From DAOSCP01 sp035379625 (lineage in GTDB: Bacteria; Bacteroidota; Ignavibacteria; Ignavibacteriales; DAOSCP01): a stretch of DNA of 64,000 nt. Location of the stretch: positions 1 to 64,000 of the forward strand of contig DAOSVM010000011.1 in assembly GCA_035379625.1 (NCBI GenBank), given 5' to 3'. The notes under the pieces are model-generated. The model saw only the letters and a list, made by a program, of their open reading frames with translations. It ran no database searches and had not been told where the DNA came from. The position numbers and the translations under genes were made by a program. Below, one piece after another: positions 52,766 through 62,383 of this stretch (position 1 is its first letter; each line of letters starts with the position of its first letter).

Positions 52766-53110
52766 ATGAAAAAATTATTTGCTTTATCAACATTATTATT
52801 AAATCTAACTATTTATGCGCAATTTACTAATCCAAATGTTAGATACCAAAATGGATATTATAGAGATAATGGTACATTTGTTCAGCCACATTACAAGACT
52901 GAAAGTAATTCGACAAATTTAGATAATTTTTCAACAAAAGGGAATTATAATCCTTATACTGGAACTTATGGTAGTAGGGCTAGAGACTATTCAATTGAAT
53001 CTTTTAATTACGGTTCTAATAAAATTATAAACGAAGGACCGAAAGGAGGTTTGTATTATAACAATTCTTCAAATAATAAAATTTATGTACCAAAGAGAAT
53101 GGGATGGTAA
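52766..53110 (+). CDS. Small secreted protein with NGYYRxNGTxVQPHxxT motif
   Basis: 114 aa. Signal peptide (1-17, ending TIYAQ) then RYQNGYYRDNGTFVQPHYKT followed by a DNFSTKGNYNPYTGTYG segment, a motif recurring in small exported proteins of many Gram-negative bacteria whose function is not established. The rest is Ser/Asn/Tyr/Gly-rich, ending YVPKRMGW. An upstream in-frame TTG (52733) is ignored because AGGGGTG sits right before the ATG at 52766. The stop overlaps the protease gene start, so both are made together. Confidence 0.72.
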   Translation: MKKLFALSTLLLNLTIYAQFTNPNVRYQNGYYRDNGTFVQPHYKTESNSTNLDNFSTKGNYNPYTGTYGSRARDYSIESFNYGSNKIINEGPKGGLYYNNSSNNKIYVPKRMGW

Positions 53111-53763
53111 AAAAAATTAATATAAAAAAAACAAAATTTTATTTCTTGTTTTTTATTTTCTTTATAGTCTCTTGTGAAACTAGTAAAAAAGTTCCAGAAT
53201 TATATAAAGAGGCAGAGCCATCTGTTGTTATGATTGTAGGGATTGATGAATATGGAAATATTTTAAAGATTGGAACAGGTTTTTTTATAAGTAGAAACGG
53301 GTACTTGCTAACAAATAGACATGTAGTCGAAAATACTTATGCGATTGGTATTAAAACAAAAGATAATGAAATTAAAGAAGTTAAAATAATAGATATTTCT
53401 GATAAAGCAGATTTAGCTTTGTTGAAAGTTAATAATTATAAAAAATTTCGACATTTGCAAATTTCAAAAGCAGTACCACGAGTTGGAGAACAGGTAATAG
53501 TTATAAGTAATCCACAAGGTTTGGAACGTTCTCTTAGTGAAGGAGTTATTTCAGCTGAAAGAGATGATAAATTTGGAGTGGGGAAGGTTTATCAAATGAC
53601 CGCACCGATTTCTCCCGGCTCAAGTGGAGGGCCTGTTTTAAATATGAAAGGTAAAGTTGTTGGAATTGCAACAGGTGGATTTTCAGATGGTCAAAATATA
53701 AATTTTGCTATTACTTTAGATGAAATAATAGAATTTATAAAGGAGAACAAAATCAGATATTAA
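53104..53763 (+). CDS. Lipoprotein trypsin-like serine protease (DegP-like, no PDZ)
   Basis: 219 aa. Lipobox FIVSC puts the lipidated Cys near residue 24. The S1C protease core has the triad His in LLTNRHVV, Asp in KADLALLKV and Ser in SPGSSGGPVL. The chain stops after the protease domain, so the PDZ domains of DegP/DegS are absent. It would be a membrane-tethered periplasmic or surface protease. It starts inside the preceding small secreted protein gene (ATG within the last codons), which suggests that the two work together; the small protein may be a substrate or regulator. Confidence 0.85.
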   Translation: MVKKINIKKTKFYFLFFIFFIVSCETSKKVPELYKEAEPSVVMIVGIDEYGNILKIGTGFFISRNGYLLTNRHVVENTYAIGIKTKDNEIKEVKIIDISDKADLALLKVNNYKKFRHLQISKAVPRVGEQVIVISNPQGLERSLSEGVISAERDDKFGVGKVYQMTAPISPGSSGGPVLNMKGKVVGIATGGFSDGQNINFAITLDEIIEFIKENKIRY

Positions 53764-53839
53764 CATAGTTTTAAAATGTCGAATAATTATACAATATTTT
53801 TATTTATTATAAATAATAATAAAAATTAGTGGGGTTTAT

Positions 53840-54544
53840 ATGGAAAATTTAAATTATTTAAGTCAAAAAAGTGTTACTAAAGTTGATGTTTTTCATACTC
53901 TTTTTTCAAAAATTTATTTCTGGATGACAGTAGCACTATTAACAACGGCTGGGGTTGCTTATTGGACTGTTGCTAATATTGAACTTTTTGAATTTATGTA
54001 CACAAGTAAATGGTACTTTTTTGGATTAATAATGTTACAATTGTTTATTGTAGGAGGATTATCAGGTGCAATATTTGATATGAAACAAAGTACAGCAGAG
54101 ATATTATTCATTCTATATTCTGGTTTAACTGGATTTACATTCTCAAGTATTTTTATAATTTTTACAGTAGATTCAATAGCTTTTACATTTTTAGTAACTG
54201 CGTCAACATTTGCTCTAATGAGTATTTATGGGTTTATTACAAAATCAGATTTATCTAAATGGGGTAATATACTTTTAATGGGTGTTTTGGGGTTAATTGT
54301 TTCTTCAATAATTAATATATTTTATGATAATTCAACATTTTATTGGGTAACTTCTTATCTTGGAGTTGTAATATTTGTTGGTTTAATAGCTTTTGATACA
54401 CAAAAAATTAAAATCTTGGCCGAGGAAATAGATTTTCAAGGAGATGAAATCAATAAACTTGCTATATTGGGAGCACTTACTTTATATTTAGATTTTGTTA
54501 ATTTATTCTTATATTTATTAAGATTTTTTGGTAAAAGGAAATAA
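53840..54544 (+). CDS. Bax inhibitor-1/YccA family membrane protein
   Basis: 234 aa, seven predicted helices from residue 28 on, with family features YSGLTGFTFSSIFI, ILLMGVLGLIVSSIINIF and the C-terminal GVVIFVGLIAFDTQKI plus ALTLYLDFVNLFLYLLRFFG. In the wider family this fold is a pH-sensitive calcium leak or modulates FtsH; the role here is unknown. GTGGGG precedes the ATG. It opens a small run of membrane protein genes. Confidence 0.9.
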   Translation: MENLNYLSQKSVTKVDVFHTLFSKIYFWMTVALLTTAGVAYWTVANIELFEFMYTSKWYFFGLIMLQLFIVGGLSGAIFDMKQSTAEILFILYSGLTGFTFSSIFIIFTVDSIAFTFLVTASTFALMSIYGFITKSDLSKWGNILLMGVLGLIVSSIINIFYDNSTFYWVTSYLGVVIFVGLIAFDTQKIKILAEEIDFQGDEINKLAILGALTLYLDFVNLFLYLLRFFGKRK

Positions 54545-54564
54545 TTATTTAACAAGAGGGAATA

Positions 54565-55008
54565 ATGAATTACTATTCATTAGCATTAAAAAAATATGCA
54601 GATTTTACAGGTAGAGCAACAAAAAAAGAATTTACAGCACCTACAATTATTAATTTTATTGTATATTTAACTTTTAATATACTTTCCTCAATTTTAGAAC
54701 ACAGAAGGTATTATTTAACAAAAGAAAATTTAGAAACTTTCGAAATATTTTATGGTTTGACTGCTTTATATTTGATATTGTGGATATTGCCACAACTTGC
54801 TCTAAGTGTAAGAAGATTACATGATATTGGAAAAAGTGGTTGGTTTATTTTAATATCATTATTACCAGTTATAGGAAATATATTTTTAATATATTTAATG
54901 TTTGCGAAAGGAGAAGAGGAAGATAATAAATATGGTCCTAGCCCATACAAAACTAATATAAATAGATACGAAGAAACTAAGCAAGATGAAATTATACCAT
55001 TTAGTTAA
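54565..55008 (+). CDS. DUF805 family membrane protein
   Basis: 147 aa. N-terminal YSLALKKYADFTGRATKKEF followed by helices at about 30-47, 70-85 and 100-115, with the family signature LALSVRRLHDIGKSGWFILI and MFAKGEEEDNKYGPSP. DUF805 proteins are common small inner-membrane proteins of unknown function. The 3' end overlaps the next small gene by 23 bp. Confidence 0.9.
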   Translation: MNYYSLALKKYADFTGRATKKEFTAPTIINFIVYLTFNILSSILEHRRYYLTKENLETFEIFYGLTALYLILWILPQLALSVRRLHDIGKSGWFILISLLPVIGNIFLIYLMFAKGEEEDNKYGPSPYKTNINRYEETKQDEIIPFS

Positions 55009-55297
55009 AATAATAATTGCATTATTATTTTTTTTATGTTTGGCTAAGTTACCTTATAATTATTATATTTTTGTTAGGTATTTAGCCTTTTTTAGCTTTT
55101 TATATTTAGCATACAAGTCTTATAAAATTGGGAGATATTTTGAAATAATACTATTTTTATTCTTAGCATTTTTATTCAAGCCTTTTTGGAAAATATATTT
55201 AACAAAAAATATTTGGAATACCTTAAATTATATATTTGGAGTATATTTAATTTTAACAGTGTTTTGGGATTTGGGATTATTTAAAAAGGAACAATAA
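54986..55297 (+). CDS. Small four-helix membrane protein (DUF6804-like)
   Basis: 103 aa, almost wholly hydrophobic with about four helices (5-20, 28-42, 50-66, 80-96) and charged turns (LPYNYYIFVRYLAFF, KPFWKI). It resembles small Bacteroidota proteins of the DUF6804 type, but the match is by layout. Start ATG lies 23 bp inside the DUF805 gene. Function unknown. It converges on rodA, eight bases away, with no terminator visible. Confidence 0.65.
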   Translation: MKLYHLVKIIIALLFFLCLAKLPYNYYIFVRYLAFFSFLYLAYKSYKIGRYFEIILFLFLAFLFKPFWKIYLTKNIWNTLNYIFGVYLILTVFWDLGLFKKEQ

Positions 55298-55304
55298 TCA
55301 TAAT

Positions 55305-56534
55305 TTAAATAGACACTCTATGTTTATAGAAAGACAAAATTATACCAATTGCAATGGTGTTAAATAATAAAGCACTACCACCGTAACTTACAAACGGTAG
55401 AGGAATACCAATAACAGGGAAAAGACCAATTGTCATCCCAATACTAACGATATAATGGAAAAATAGGTATGAAAAAATACCAACAGTAACTAGCCTGCTG
55501 TATTCAGAATGAGCAGTAGTAAAAAGTTTAGAGATTCTGTAAAGCATTACTGTAAATGAGATTACAAGTAAAGATGAGCCGAAAAATCCCCATTCTTCAC
55601 CTATAACGCTATGAATAAAGTCTGTCCATTGTTCAGGTATAAACCTTAATTGAGTTTGATTACCATTCATAAAACCTTTACCAAAAAGTCCACCTGAACC
55701 AATAGCAACTTTAGTTTGTAAAACGTTATAACCAGCGCCTTTAGGATCAGCCTCAGGATTTAAAAATACTTCAACTCTTTTTTTCTGGTGAGGCGATAAA
55801 ATATTATAAATATATTGAAAGAAAAACGATGAAATCAAATCGAAAAGAAAAATGTAAATACTGATAATAATGTTAGGTTTTAATATATATAAAGCAAAAG
55901 CAATAGCAGCTAGAAGAATGATAATTGGAATAATTCCGAACATTGAAAGGAAAATAATCAGTAAAGGTGAAAGAATAATTAAAAGTAATAATGGATTAAA
56001 TCCCTTGAAAAAAAACATTGAAACTATTGTTACAACAAATACAAAAGAAGTACCTGTATCATTTTCTAATAAAATTAAAATTGTTGGTAGAAAACCTATC
56101 GATGCACTTACTAAAATGTCTTTAAAATTGTTGAAATTAATATTTCTTTCTGTCAGGAATTTTGCTAAATATAAAATAGTTGCAATTTTAGCTAGCTCAG
56201 AAGGTTGAAAATTAACAATACCAAAAGACAACCAACTTTTGGAGTTATTGATGGTTTTTCCAGCTATTAATACTAAAATTAGAAAAAAGATAGAAATTAT
56301 ATAAAGAGGACGGGATATATTATTAAAAAAACCTTCACTTTGTTTGTACACAAAATAAAGTGTAATCAATGAAAAAATAGTAAATATAAATTGTTTGTAA
56401 AAATTATAAGCTACTGGACCAGTTTGGTTAATTGTAGAGCTAAAAATTCCCAACAAACCAAAAGTAGTAAGAATTAGATATGCAAAAAAAATATATATAT
56501 CGAATCTAGATTGAATACGAGTTTTAATTTTCAA
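55305..56534 (-). CDS. rodA: Rod shape-determining peptidoglycan glycosyltransferase RodA
   Basis: SEDS-family inner-membrane polymerase of 409 aa, about ten helices, that extends glycan strands during elongation. Family features: FQPSELAKIATILYLAKFL near 110, LENDTGTSFVF, GAGYNVLQTKVAIGSGGLFG and the C-terminal LPFVSYGGSALL. It follows mrdA at 3 bp, as expected for partners. The middle (about 195-250) is AT-rich and includes an extra hydrophobic loop seen in other FCB RodA proteins. Confidence 0.96.
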   Translation of the reverse strand: MKIKTRIQSRFDIYIFFAYLILTTFGLLGIFSSTINQTGPVAYNFYKQFIFTIFSLITLYFVYKQSEGFFNNISRPLYIISIFFLILVLIAGKTINNSKSWLSFGIVNFQPSELAKIATILYLAKFLTERNINFNNFKDILVSASIGFLPTILILLENDTGTSFVFVVTIVSMFFFKGFNPLLLLIILSPLLIIFLSMFGIIPIIILLAAIAFALYILKPNIIISIYIFLFDLISSFFFQYIYNILSPHQKKRVEVFLNPEADPKGAGYNVLQTKVAIGSGGLFGKGFMNGNQTQLRFIPEQWTDFIHSVIGEEWGFFGSSLLVISFTVMLYRISKLFTTAHSEYSRLVTVGIFSYLFFHYIVSIGMTIGLFPVIGIPLPFVSYGGSALLFNTIAIGIILSFYKHRVSI

Positions 56535-56537
56535 TTT

Positions 56538-58340
56538 TTACCTCTTGTTGGTAACTTTGATTGAATCTTTTACAGTGTTTTTGTTTTTATTAAAATAGGC
56601 ATGGACAACTTCTTTCACAATAGGAGCGGCCCATGTTGCACCGAAACCAACATTTTCAACAAAACAAGCAATTGCTATTTTGGGATTATCCGCAGGAGCA
56701 TAGCCAATAAAATAAGCATGGTCTTTACCATGTGGATTTTGAGCCGTACCAGTTTTACCAGCTATTGGTATATCATTCATTTTAATAGCTGTTGCAGTAC
56801 CAGCACCATTAACAACAAGAAACATACCTTTTTTTACTATGTCAAAAGTCTTTTGAGAAATTCCTGTATTTATCTTAGGAAATTTAAATGGAATAATTTC
56901 TTTAGTACCAGGTTTTATATATCCTTTCACAATATGAGGTTGATACGAAACGCCATTATTTGCAATTAGAGCAGTGTAAAAAGCTAGTTGCATTGGTGTT
57001 ACACTTAATTCACCTTGTCCAATTCCTAAACTAACTAAAAAACCTTGTGTCCAACCGTTTTTTCCATATCTTTTATTGTAATATTTTGTATCAGGTACAA
57101 CACCAGCTACTTCTTCAGTAATATCGATACCAGTTTTGTTTCCAAAGCCGAATTTTCTGGCGTAACTAGCCCATTTATCTAAACCAATTTTGAAAATTAG
57201 CTTATAAAAAAACACATTACAAGAATGTTCAATTGCATGAATTACATTTACATTTCCATGCGCTCCATGGCATTTGAAGCTTCTATTTCCGTATGAAAAA
57301 GAACCGGGACAACCTATTGTTGTATTTTCATCAATGACACCTTCTTCTAAAGCAGCAATAGCAGCTAAAATTTTAAAAGTTGAACCAGGAGGATTGATAG
57401 ACATTGTAGCTCTATTAAATAGTGGTTTACTTTCATCTATAAGTAAACTATCCCAATATTTACGATCAGTAAAAGCAGAAAATCTGGACAAATCATATTC
57501 TGGTGAACTTACAAAAGCTAATACCTCACCTGTTGAAGGCTCTATTGCAACAAGAGCGCCTCTAAGGCCCTGAAATTTTTCTTCTGCTACCTTCTGGACA
57601 TCTTTATCTAATGAAAGAACTAAGTCATAACCTTTTATTGGAGGTTTATCAAATGCACCATCTTTATATCTACCATATTCTCTCTGTTTGCTATCAACAA
57701 GAATATATTGAAATCCTTTTTCACCTCTAATATAATCTTCATAAGTCTTTTCTATACCTACACTTCCAATTAAGTCCCCAAGCATATATATATCTTTCTT
57801 TTGCTCAAGTTGTTTTTTATTAATTTCTTTTAAATAACCGAATACATGTGATCCTGACACAATAGGGTAAGATCTTTGTAATTCTATTGTATAATTTATA
57901 CCTTTGAAAAATGACTTATTTTCTTCTAACCATGCAATATTTTCAAACGATGCATCTTTTTTTATCCTTATTGGAATATATGGAGAGTAATTTTGATTTG
58001 CTTTTATTAGTTTGTTAATAATGTATGGTTCTAAATTCAATGCTTGTTCAACTAATCTTGCTTTGGAAGTGTCAAAATAAGCTGGTATTAGTTTAATTGT
58101 ATATGTAGGGGAATTATCAACAAGAATGTTTAAGTTTCTATCAAGAAAGATTCCTCTTATTGGTTGAATAGGAATTCCCTTTACACTATTTTGAGAAGAC
58201 TTTAAATTAAAATAATTATTATTTATAATTTGTAAATAGAATAATTGTACAATAAAAATAGATGATATAATAATCAATAAATATTGTAATAATTTTGATT
58301 TTATAGATAAAGGTATATCGAAATTTTCAAATGCTTTCAT
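56538..58340 (-). CDS. mrdA: Penicillin-binding protein 2 (elongation transpeptidase)
   Basis: 600 aa. One N-terminal helix (about 18-35), dimerisation/pedestal domain, then the transpeptidase domain with SxxK as PPGSTFKIL near 318, SxN as HSCNVFF and KTG as IAGKTGTAQNP near 540. Cross-links peptidoglycan together with RodA during rod elongation; beta-lactam target. Overlaps mreD by 14 bp and precedes rodA by 3 bp. Confidence 0.97.
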   Translation of the reverse strand: MKAFENFDIPLSIKSKLLQYLLIIISSIFIVQLFYLQIINNNYFNLKSSQNSVKGIPIQPIRGIFLDRNLNILVDNSPTYTIKLIPAYFDTSKARLVEQALNLEPYIINKLIKANQNYSPYIPIRIKKDASFENIAWLEENKSFFKGINYTIELQRSYPIVSGSHVFGYLKEINKKQLEQKKDIYMLGDLIGSVGIEKTYEDYIRGEKGFQYILVDSKQREYGRYKDGAFDKPPIKGYDLVLSLDKDVQKVAEEKFQGLRGALVAIEPSTGEVLAFVSSPEYDLSRFSAFTDRKYWDSLLIDESKPLFNRATMSINPPGSTFKILAAIAALEEGVIDENTTIGCPGSFSYGNRSFKCHGAHGNVNVIHAIEHSCNVFFYKLIFKIGLDKWASYARKFGFGNKTGIDITEEVAGVVPDTKYYNKRYGKNGWTQGFLVSLGIGQGELSVTPMQLAFYTALIANNGVSYQPHIVKGYIKPGTKEIIPFKFPKINTGISQKTFDIVKKGMFLVVNGAGTATAIKMNDIPIAGKTGTAQNPHGKDHAYFIGYAPADNPKIAIACFVENVGFGATWAAPIVKEVVHAYFNKNKNTVKDSIKVTNKR

Positions 58341-58833
58341 ATAATCGTTTTCCTGGAATTAATGTAATTATTATGTATGCAATAATTACATTATAAATAT
58401 TGGAATAAACAACAAAATTCATAAAATTTGAAAAAAAGTATACAGAGTAAATTGTTTTCGTCAGTAGTAAAATTGATAGGGAAGCACAAATACCACTAAT
58501 AAACAAACTAAATAAAAATTTATAAATAAATTGTTTAATATAGTATAAACTATTGAAATTAAAATAACTTGCTACAAATGAAGCAATTAAATAACTTAAA
58601 GTTTGAATTCCAATGTTGGAAGACAAATATAAATCAATTAATAAACCAACAAAGAAAGCAAAAAGAAAAGAAGTAGTTTGATTATTAAGAGTTGAATAAA
58701 TTATAACTAAAATAAGAAGAAAATCAGGAGTAATATTATAAATAGATATTATTGGTGCCACAATAACTTGTAGAATAAAACATATTAAAGTTGCTAAAAA
58801 TATATATAAATTATTTTTAATGAGGTATTTCAT
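58327..58833 (-). CDS. mreD: Rod shape-determining protein MreD
   Basis: 168 aa with five to six hydrophobic helices and little else conserved, as usual for MreD. Identified from size, hydrophobic profile (TPDFLLILVIIYSTL, FAFFVGLLIDLYLSSNIG) and position between mreC and mrdA. Component of the elongasome inner-membrane scaffold. Confidence 0.9.
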   Translation of the reverse strand: MKYLIKNNLYIFLATLICFILQVIVAPIISIYNITPDFLLILVIIYSTLNNQTTSFLFAFFVGLLIDLYLSSNIGIQTLSYLIASFVASYFNFNSLYYIKQFIYKFLFSLFISGICASLSILLLTKTIYSVYFFSNFMNFVVYSNIYNVIIAYIIITLIPGKRLYESI

Positions 58834-59654
58834 TATTCGTTATCGGAATTATTTTTCAGGTATATGTTTTTGATAAATTTAATTATAAAAACTTTATCTA
58901 CATTTGCAATATTAACTAAAGGTTTCATCAGAATATAATTTGAATATCTTAAATTATTTTTATTATTTTGTTTTTCTACAATGCCTACTGGGATTTTAGG
59001 TGGAAACAAAGTGCTAAAATCAGAAGTATACAACATATCGCCATATTGCATATCAAAAATATTAGTTGCATTGGTAATAATAAGTTTATTACCATCATAT
59101 CCTAAAATGCCATCAACACCACTTCGAGCATTTTTAATAGTTATTTTCAAATCGATATTATAGAAAGTTGAGACTAAACAATGATAAGGTGAGACTTGTT
59201 TAACAATTCCTACTAAGCCATCTTCATTTACAACAGGCATACCAACTGAAACGCTATCCACAGTACCTTTATCCAAAACAATATTAACTGATTCTGGCCT
59301 ATAATATTTAGTAATTACACTAGCTGGGATTAAATTAAAAGATGAAGTATCGCGTAATTTTAACAATTTTTCATATTTGAGAGCGTTTCTAGAAGCTTCC
59401 TGTAATCTTGTGTTTTCGAGTAATAGGCGAGCATTAATTTCTCTTAATCTTTCATTTTCAGAAAGTAAATTAAAATAATTATCGGTTGTTACAAAAGTAT
59501 TATTTAAGAAAGCAAAAGCTGTAAAAAAAGATGTTCTTAATCCAAAAAAATCTTCGTTAGCAAAAGAAACTATAAGAAGAGATAAATTAAGTAGTATAAC
59601 AAAAATAATAATTTTTTTGAATTTATAATAAAAATTGACTATGAACTCTAACAT
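58833..59654 (-). CDS. mreC: Rod shape-determining protein MreC
   Basis: 273 aa, bitopic. N-terminal helix (about 12-32), a coiled coil (about 60-92, LLSENERLREINARLLLENT) and periplasmic beta domains with VVNEDGLVGIVKQVSPYHCLV and GDMLYTSDFSTLFPPKIPVG. It links the cytoplasmic MreB filament to PBP2 and RodA. Start overlaps the mreB stop by one base. Confidence 0.96.
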   Translation of the reverse strand: MLEFIVNFYYKFKKIIIFVILLNLSLLIVSFANEDFFGLRTSFFTAFAFLNNTFVTTDNYFNLLSENERLREINARLLLENTRLQEASRNALKYEKLLKLRDTSSFNLIPASVITKYYRPESVNIVLDKGTVDSVSVGMPVVNEDGLVGIVKQVSPYHCLVSTFYNIDLKITIKNARSGVDGILGYDGNKLIITNATNIFDMQYGDMLYTSDFSTLFPPKIPVGIVEKQNNKNNLRYSNYILMKPLVNIANVDKVFIIKFIKNIYLKNNSDNE

Positions 59655-60676
59655 TAAAAATTACGTTTTCTTATGAATACTTTAGAATATTTAGCAATGT
59701 TATCAATTGCTTTTCCAGCCCCTCTAACAACAGCTGTTAGTGGATCATCAGCAACAAAAACAGGAAGATTTGTTTCCATTTTAATTCTTTCATCTAATCC
59801 TTTAAGCAATGCACCTCCACCTGTAAGCATAATACCTCTTTCGAGAATATCAGTAGAGAGTTCAGGAGGAGTTTTTTCAAGAGTTCTTTTAATAGCTTCA
59901 ATAATTTGATTTATATTTGTTTGTAATGCTTCTCTAATTTCAGCTGAGCTTACTTCTTGGGCTTTAGGAATACCAGCTATTTGATCACGACCTTTGACAC
60001 TAATAATAATTTCTTCTTTTAATGGCATAGCAGAACCAACTTCACATTTAATAGTTTCAGCAGTTCTTTCTCCAATAAGCATGTTATATTTTTTCTTGAA
60101 AAAGTCGACAATTGCGTTGTTCATTTCATCGCCAGCAATACGAACAGATTCTTCGTTTACAATACCAGAAAGGGCTATAACAGCAATTTCTGTTGTACCA
60201 CCGCCGATATCAACAATCATACATCCAACAGGTGCTTCAACATCAATATCGATACCAATAGCTGCTGCCATCGGCTCAGCTATCAAATGGACTTCCTTTG
60301 CGCCAGCATGTTCAGCACTATCTCTAACAGCTCTTTTTTCAACTTCTGTTACTCCTGAAGGTACAGCAACTATTCTTTTAGATGCCGATAATCCATGAGT
60401 TGCTTTTTTAATAAATTCTCTTATCATTCCTTCAGCAATTTCAAAATCTGCTATAACACCATCGCGCATAGGGCGGGTAACACGAATATCGCGGTGTTCG
60501 CGTCCCATCATCTGTTTTGCAGTATTACCAAAAGCAATTATATTTTTTGTATTTTTATCATATGCAACTATTGAAGGCTCGTTTAAGACAATTCCTTTAC
60601 CTTTTATATGAATTAGTGTATTTGCTGTGCCTAAGTCCATTGCTATGTCATTTGAGAAAAAATCAAATAAGCCCAT
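59654..60676 (-). CDS. mreB: Rod shape-determining actin homologue MreB
   Basis: 340 aa actin-fold ATPase forming membrane filaments that direct cell-wall growth. Phosphate and nucleotide loops are visible: MDLGTANTLIHIKG, MIVDIGGGTTEIAVIAL and GIMLTGGGALLKGLDERI; the hydrophobic membrane loop is near residue 105. It is the first mre gene, 21 bp after pyrG. Confidence 0.98.
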   Translation of the reverse strand: MGLFDFFSNDIAMDLGTANTLIHIKGKGIVLNEPSIVAYDKNTKNIIAFGNTAKQMMGREHRDIRVTRPMRDGVIADFEIAEGMIREFIKKATHGLSASKRIVAVPSGVTEVEKRAVRDSAEHAGAKEVHLIAEPMAAAIGIDIDVEAPVGCMIVDIGGGTTEIAVIALSGIVNEESVRIAGDEMNNAIVDFFKKKYNMLIGERTAETIKCEVGSAMPLKEEIIISVKGRDQIAGIPKAQEVSSAEIREALQTNINQIIEAIKRTLEKTPPELSTDILERGIMLTGGGALLKGLDERIKMETNLPVFVADDPLTAVVRGAGKAIDNIAKYSKVFIRKRNF

Positions 60677-60697
60677 AGGTTTTTCCTTATTTTAAGT

Positions 60698-62314
60698 TTA
60701 CTTACTATTTTTATAGTTTAATGATGCTTTTACAAATTCTCTGAATAATGGATGAGCTTTTGTAGCTCTTGATTTTAATTCAGGATGAAACTGACATCCA
60801 ACAAACCAAGGATGATCTTTTAATTCAATAATTTCAACCAATTGCTCATCAGGTGATAAACCACTTAAAACCATTCCTTTGCTTTGGAATAATTCACGAT
60901 ATTTGTTGTTAAATTCGTATCTGTGGCGGTGCCTTTCAATTATTTCATCAGTACTATAAGCATTGTAAGCATTAGTATCTTTTTTAAGTTTACAAATATA
61001 GCCACCTAATCTCATTGTTCTGCCAATATCTTTGACTTTTTTCTGATGTTCCATTAAGTCAATAACAGGATGTTTAGTTTTTGCAAATTCTGAACTATTA
61101 GCACTTTTAAGACCACAAACATTCCTTGCAAATTCAATTACTGCAGTTTGCATTCCTAAACAAATTCCAAAAAATGGAATTTTTTTCTCTCTTGCATATT
61201 TAATAGCTAAAATTTTACCTTCTATTCCTCTATCGCCAAATCCACCAGGTACTAAAATTCCATCAACACCTTCAAGATATTTTTCTGGTCCATCGATTTC
61301 AATTTTTTCTGTATTTATTAAACGAACTTTCACTTTTGCATCATTTTCTGCTCCGGCATGGATAAAAGCTTCCAAAATACTTTTATACGAATCTGCATAA
61401 TCAACATATTTACCACAGACAGCTATTTCAACTGTTGATTTAGGATTTTTTATTTTATTGACAAATTTTTCCCAATTTTCAAGGCTAATTTTATTTTCAG
61501 GTAATTTTAATTTTTTTAAGACAAGTGTATCAATTTTTCCTTTGTATAATACTAATGGAACTTCGTAGATTGTTGAACAATCGTAAGCAGATGCTACAGC
61601 ATTTGGCTCTACATTACAGAATAAACCAATTTTTTTCCTTATATCTTTAGTTAGTTTACTTTCTGAACGGCAGACTAAAATATCTGGTTGGATACCTAAC
61701 TCGAGTAAATTTTTAACACTATGTTGGGTCGGTTTTGTTTTTAATTCACCAGCAGCCTTAATATGTGGAACCAAAGTAACATGTATTGCTAAAGCATTTG
61801 AATGGCCTAGCTCCAATAATAATAGCCTCATTGATTCTAAAAATGGTAAACTTTCTATATCTCCAACTGTGCCACCGATTTCTGTTATAATGATATCATA
61901 ATCACCTAATTCACCAAGTAATTTCATTCTTCTTTTTATTTCATCTGTAATATGGGGTATTACTTGAACTGTTTCTCCTAAATATTCACCACGTCTTTCT
62001 TTTGTGATAACTTCGTAATATACTTGTCCAGTTGTAGTGTTATTATTTCTTGACATGTTTATATCAAGAAATCTTTCATAGTGGCCTAAATCCAAATCAG
62101 TTTCTGCACCATCTTCTGTAACATAAACTTCACCATGTTGAAACGGATTCATTGTACCTGAATCGACATTTATATAAGGGTCAAATTTTTGAATAGTTAC
62201 CTTATAGCCTCTAAGTTTAAGTAATAGACCAAGAGATGCGGCAGAAATTCCTTTACCTAAAGAACTTACCACACCACCTGTTACAAATATAAATTTAACT
62301 TTTTTCTTAGCCAT
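60698..62314 (-). CDS. pyrG: CTP synthase
   Basis: 538 aa, makes CTP from UTP, ATP and glutamine. N-terminal amidoligase domain (about 1-270) has FVTGGVVSSLGKGISAASLG, KFDPYINVDSGTMNPFQHGE and EIGGTVGDIESLPFLE. The C-terminal glutaminase (about 290-538) has PGGFGDRGIEG, FFGICLGMQ (catalytic Cys) and the His-Glu pair in QFHPELKS. Heads the run into the mre-mrdA-rodA genes, so nucleotide supply and wall growth may share transcription. Confidence 0.98.
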   Translation of the reverse strand: MAKKKVKFIFVTGGVVSSLGKGISAASLGLLLKLRGYKVTIQKFDPYINVDSGTMNPFQHGEVYVTEDGAETDLDLGHYERFLDINMSRNNNTTTGQVYYEVITKERRGEYLGETVQVIPHITDEIKRRMKLLGELGDYDIIITEIGGTVGDIESLPFLESMRLLLLELGHSNALAIHVTLVPHIKAAGELKTKPTQHSVKNLLELGIQPDILVCRSESKLTKDIRKKIGLFCNVEPNAVASAYDCSTIYEVPLVLYKGKIDTLVLKKLKLPENKISLENWEKFVNKIKNPKSTVEIAVCGKYVDYADSYKSILEAFIHAGAENDAKVKVRLINTEKIEIDGPEKYLEGVDGILVPGGFGDRGIEGKILAIKYAREKKIPFFGICLGMQTAVIEFARNVCGLKSANSSEFAKTKHPVIDLMEHQKKVKDIGRTMRLGGYICKLKKDTNAYNAYSTDEIIERHRHRYEFNNKYRELFQSKGMVLSGLSPDEQLVEIIELKDHPWFVGCQFHPELKSRATKAHPLFREFVKASLNYKNSK

Positions 62315-62383
62315 TTTTTCCTAAAAACATTTTATAAAAAATACAAATATATAAAAATCCTTTAAAATTAAAAAGTCAATAAA

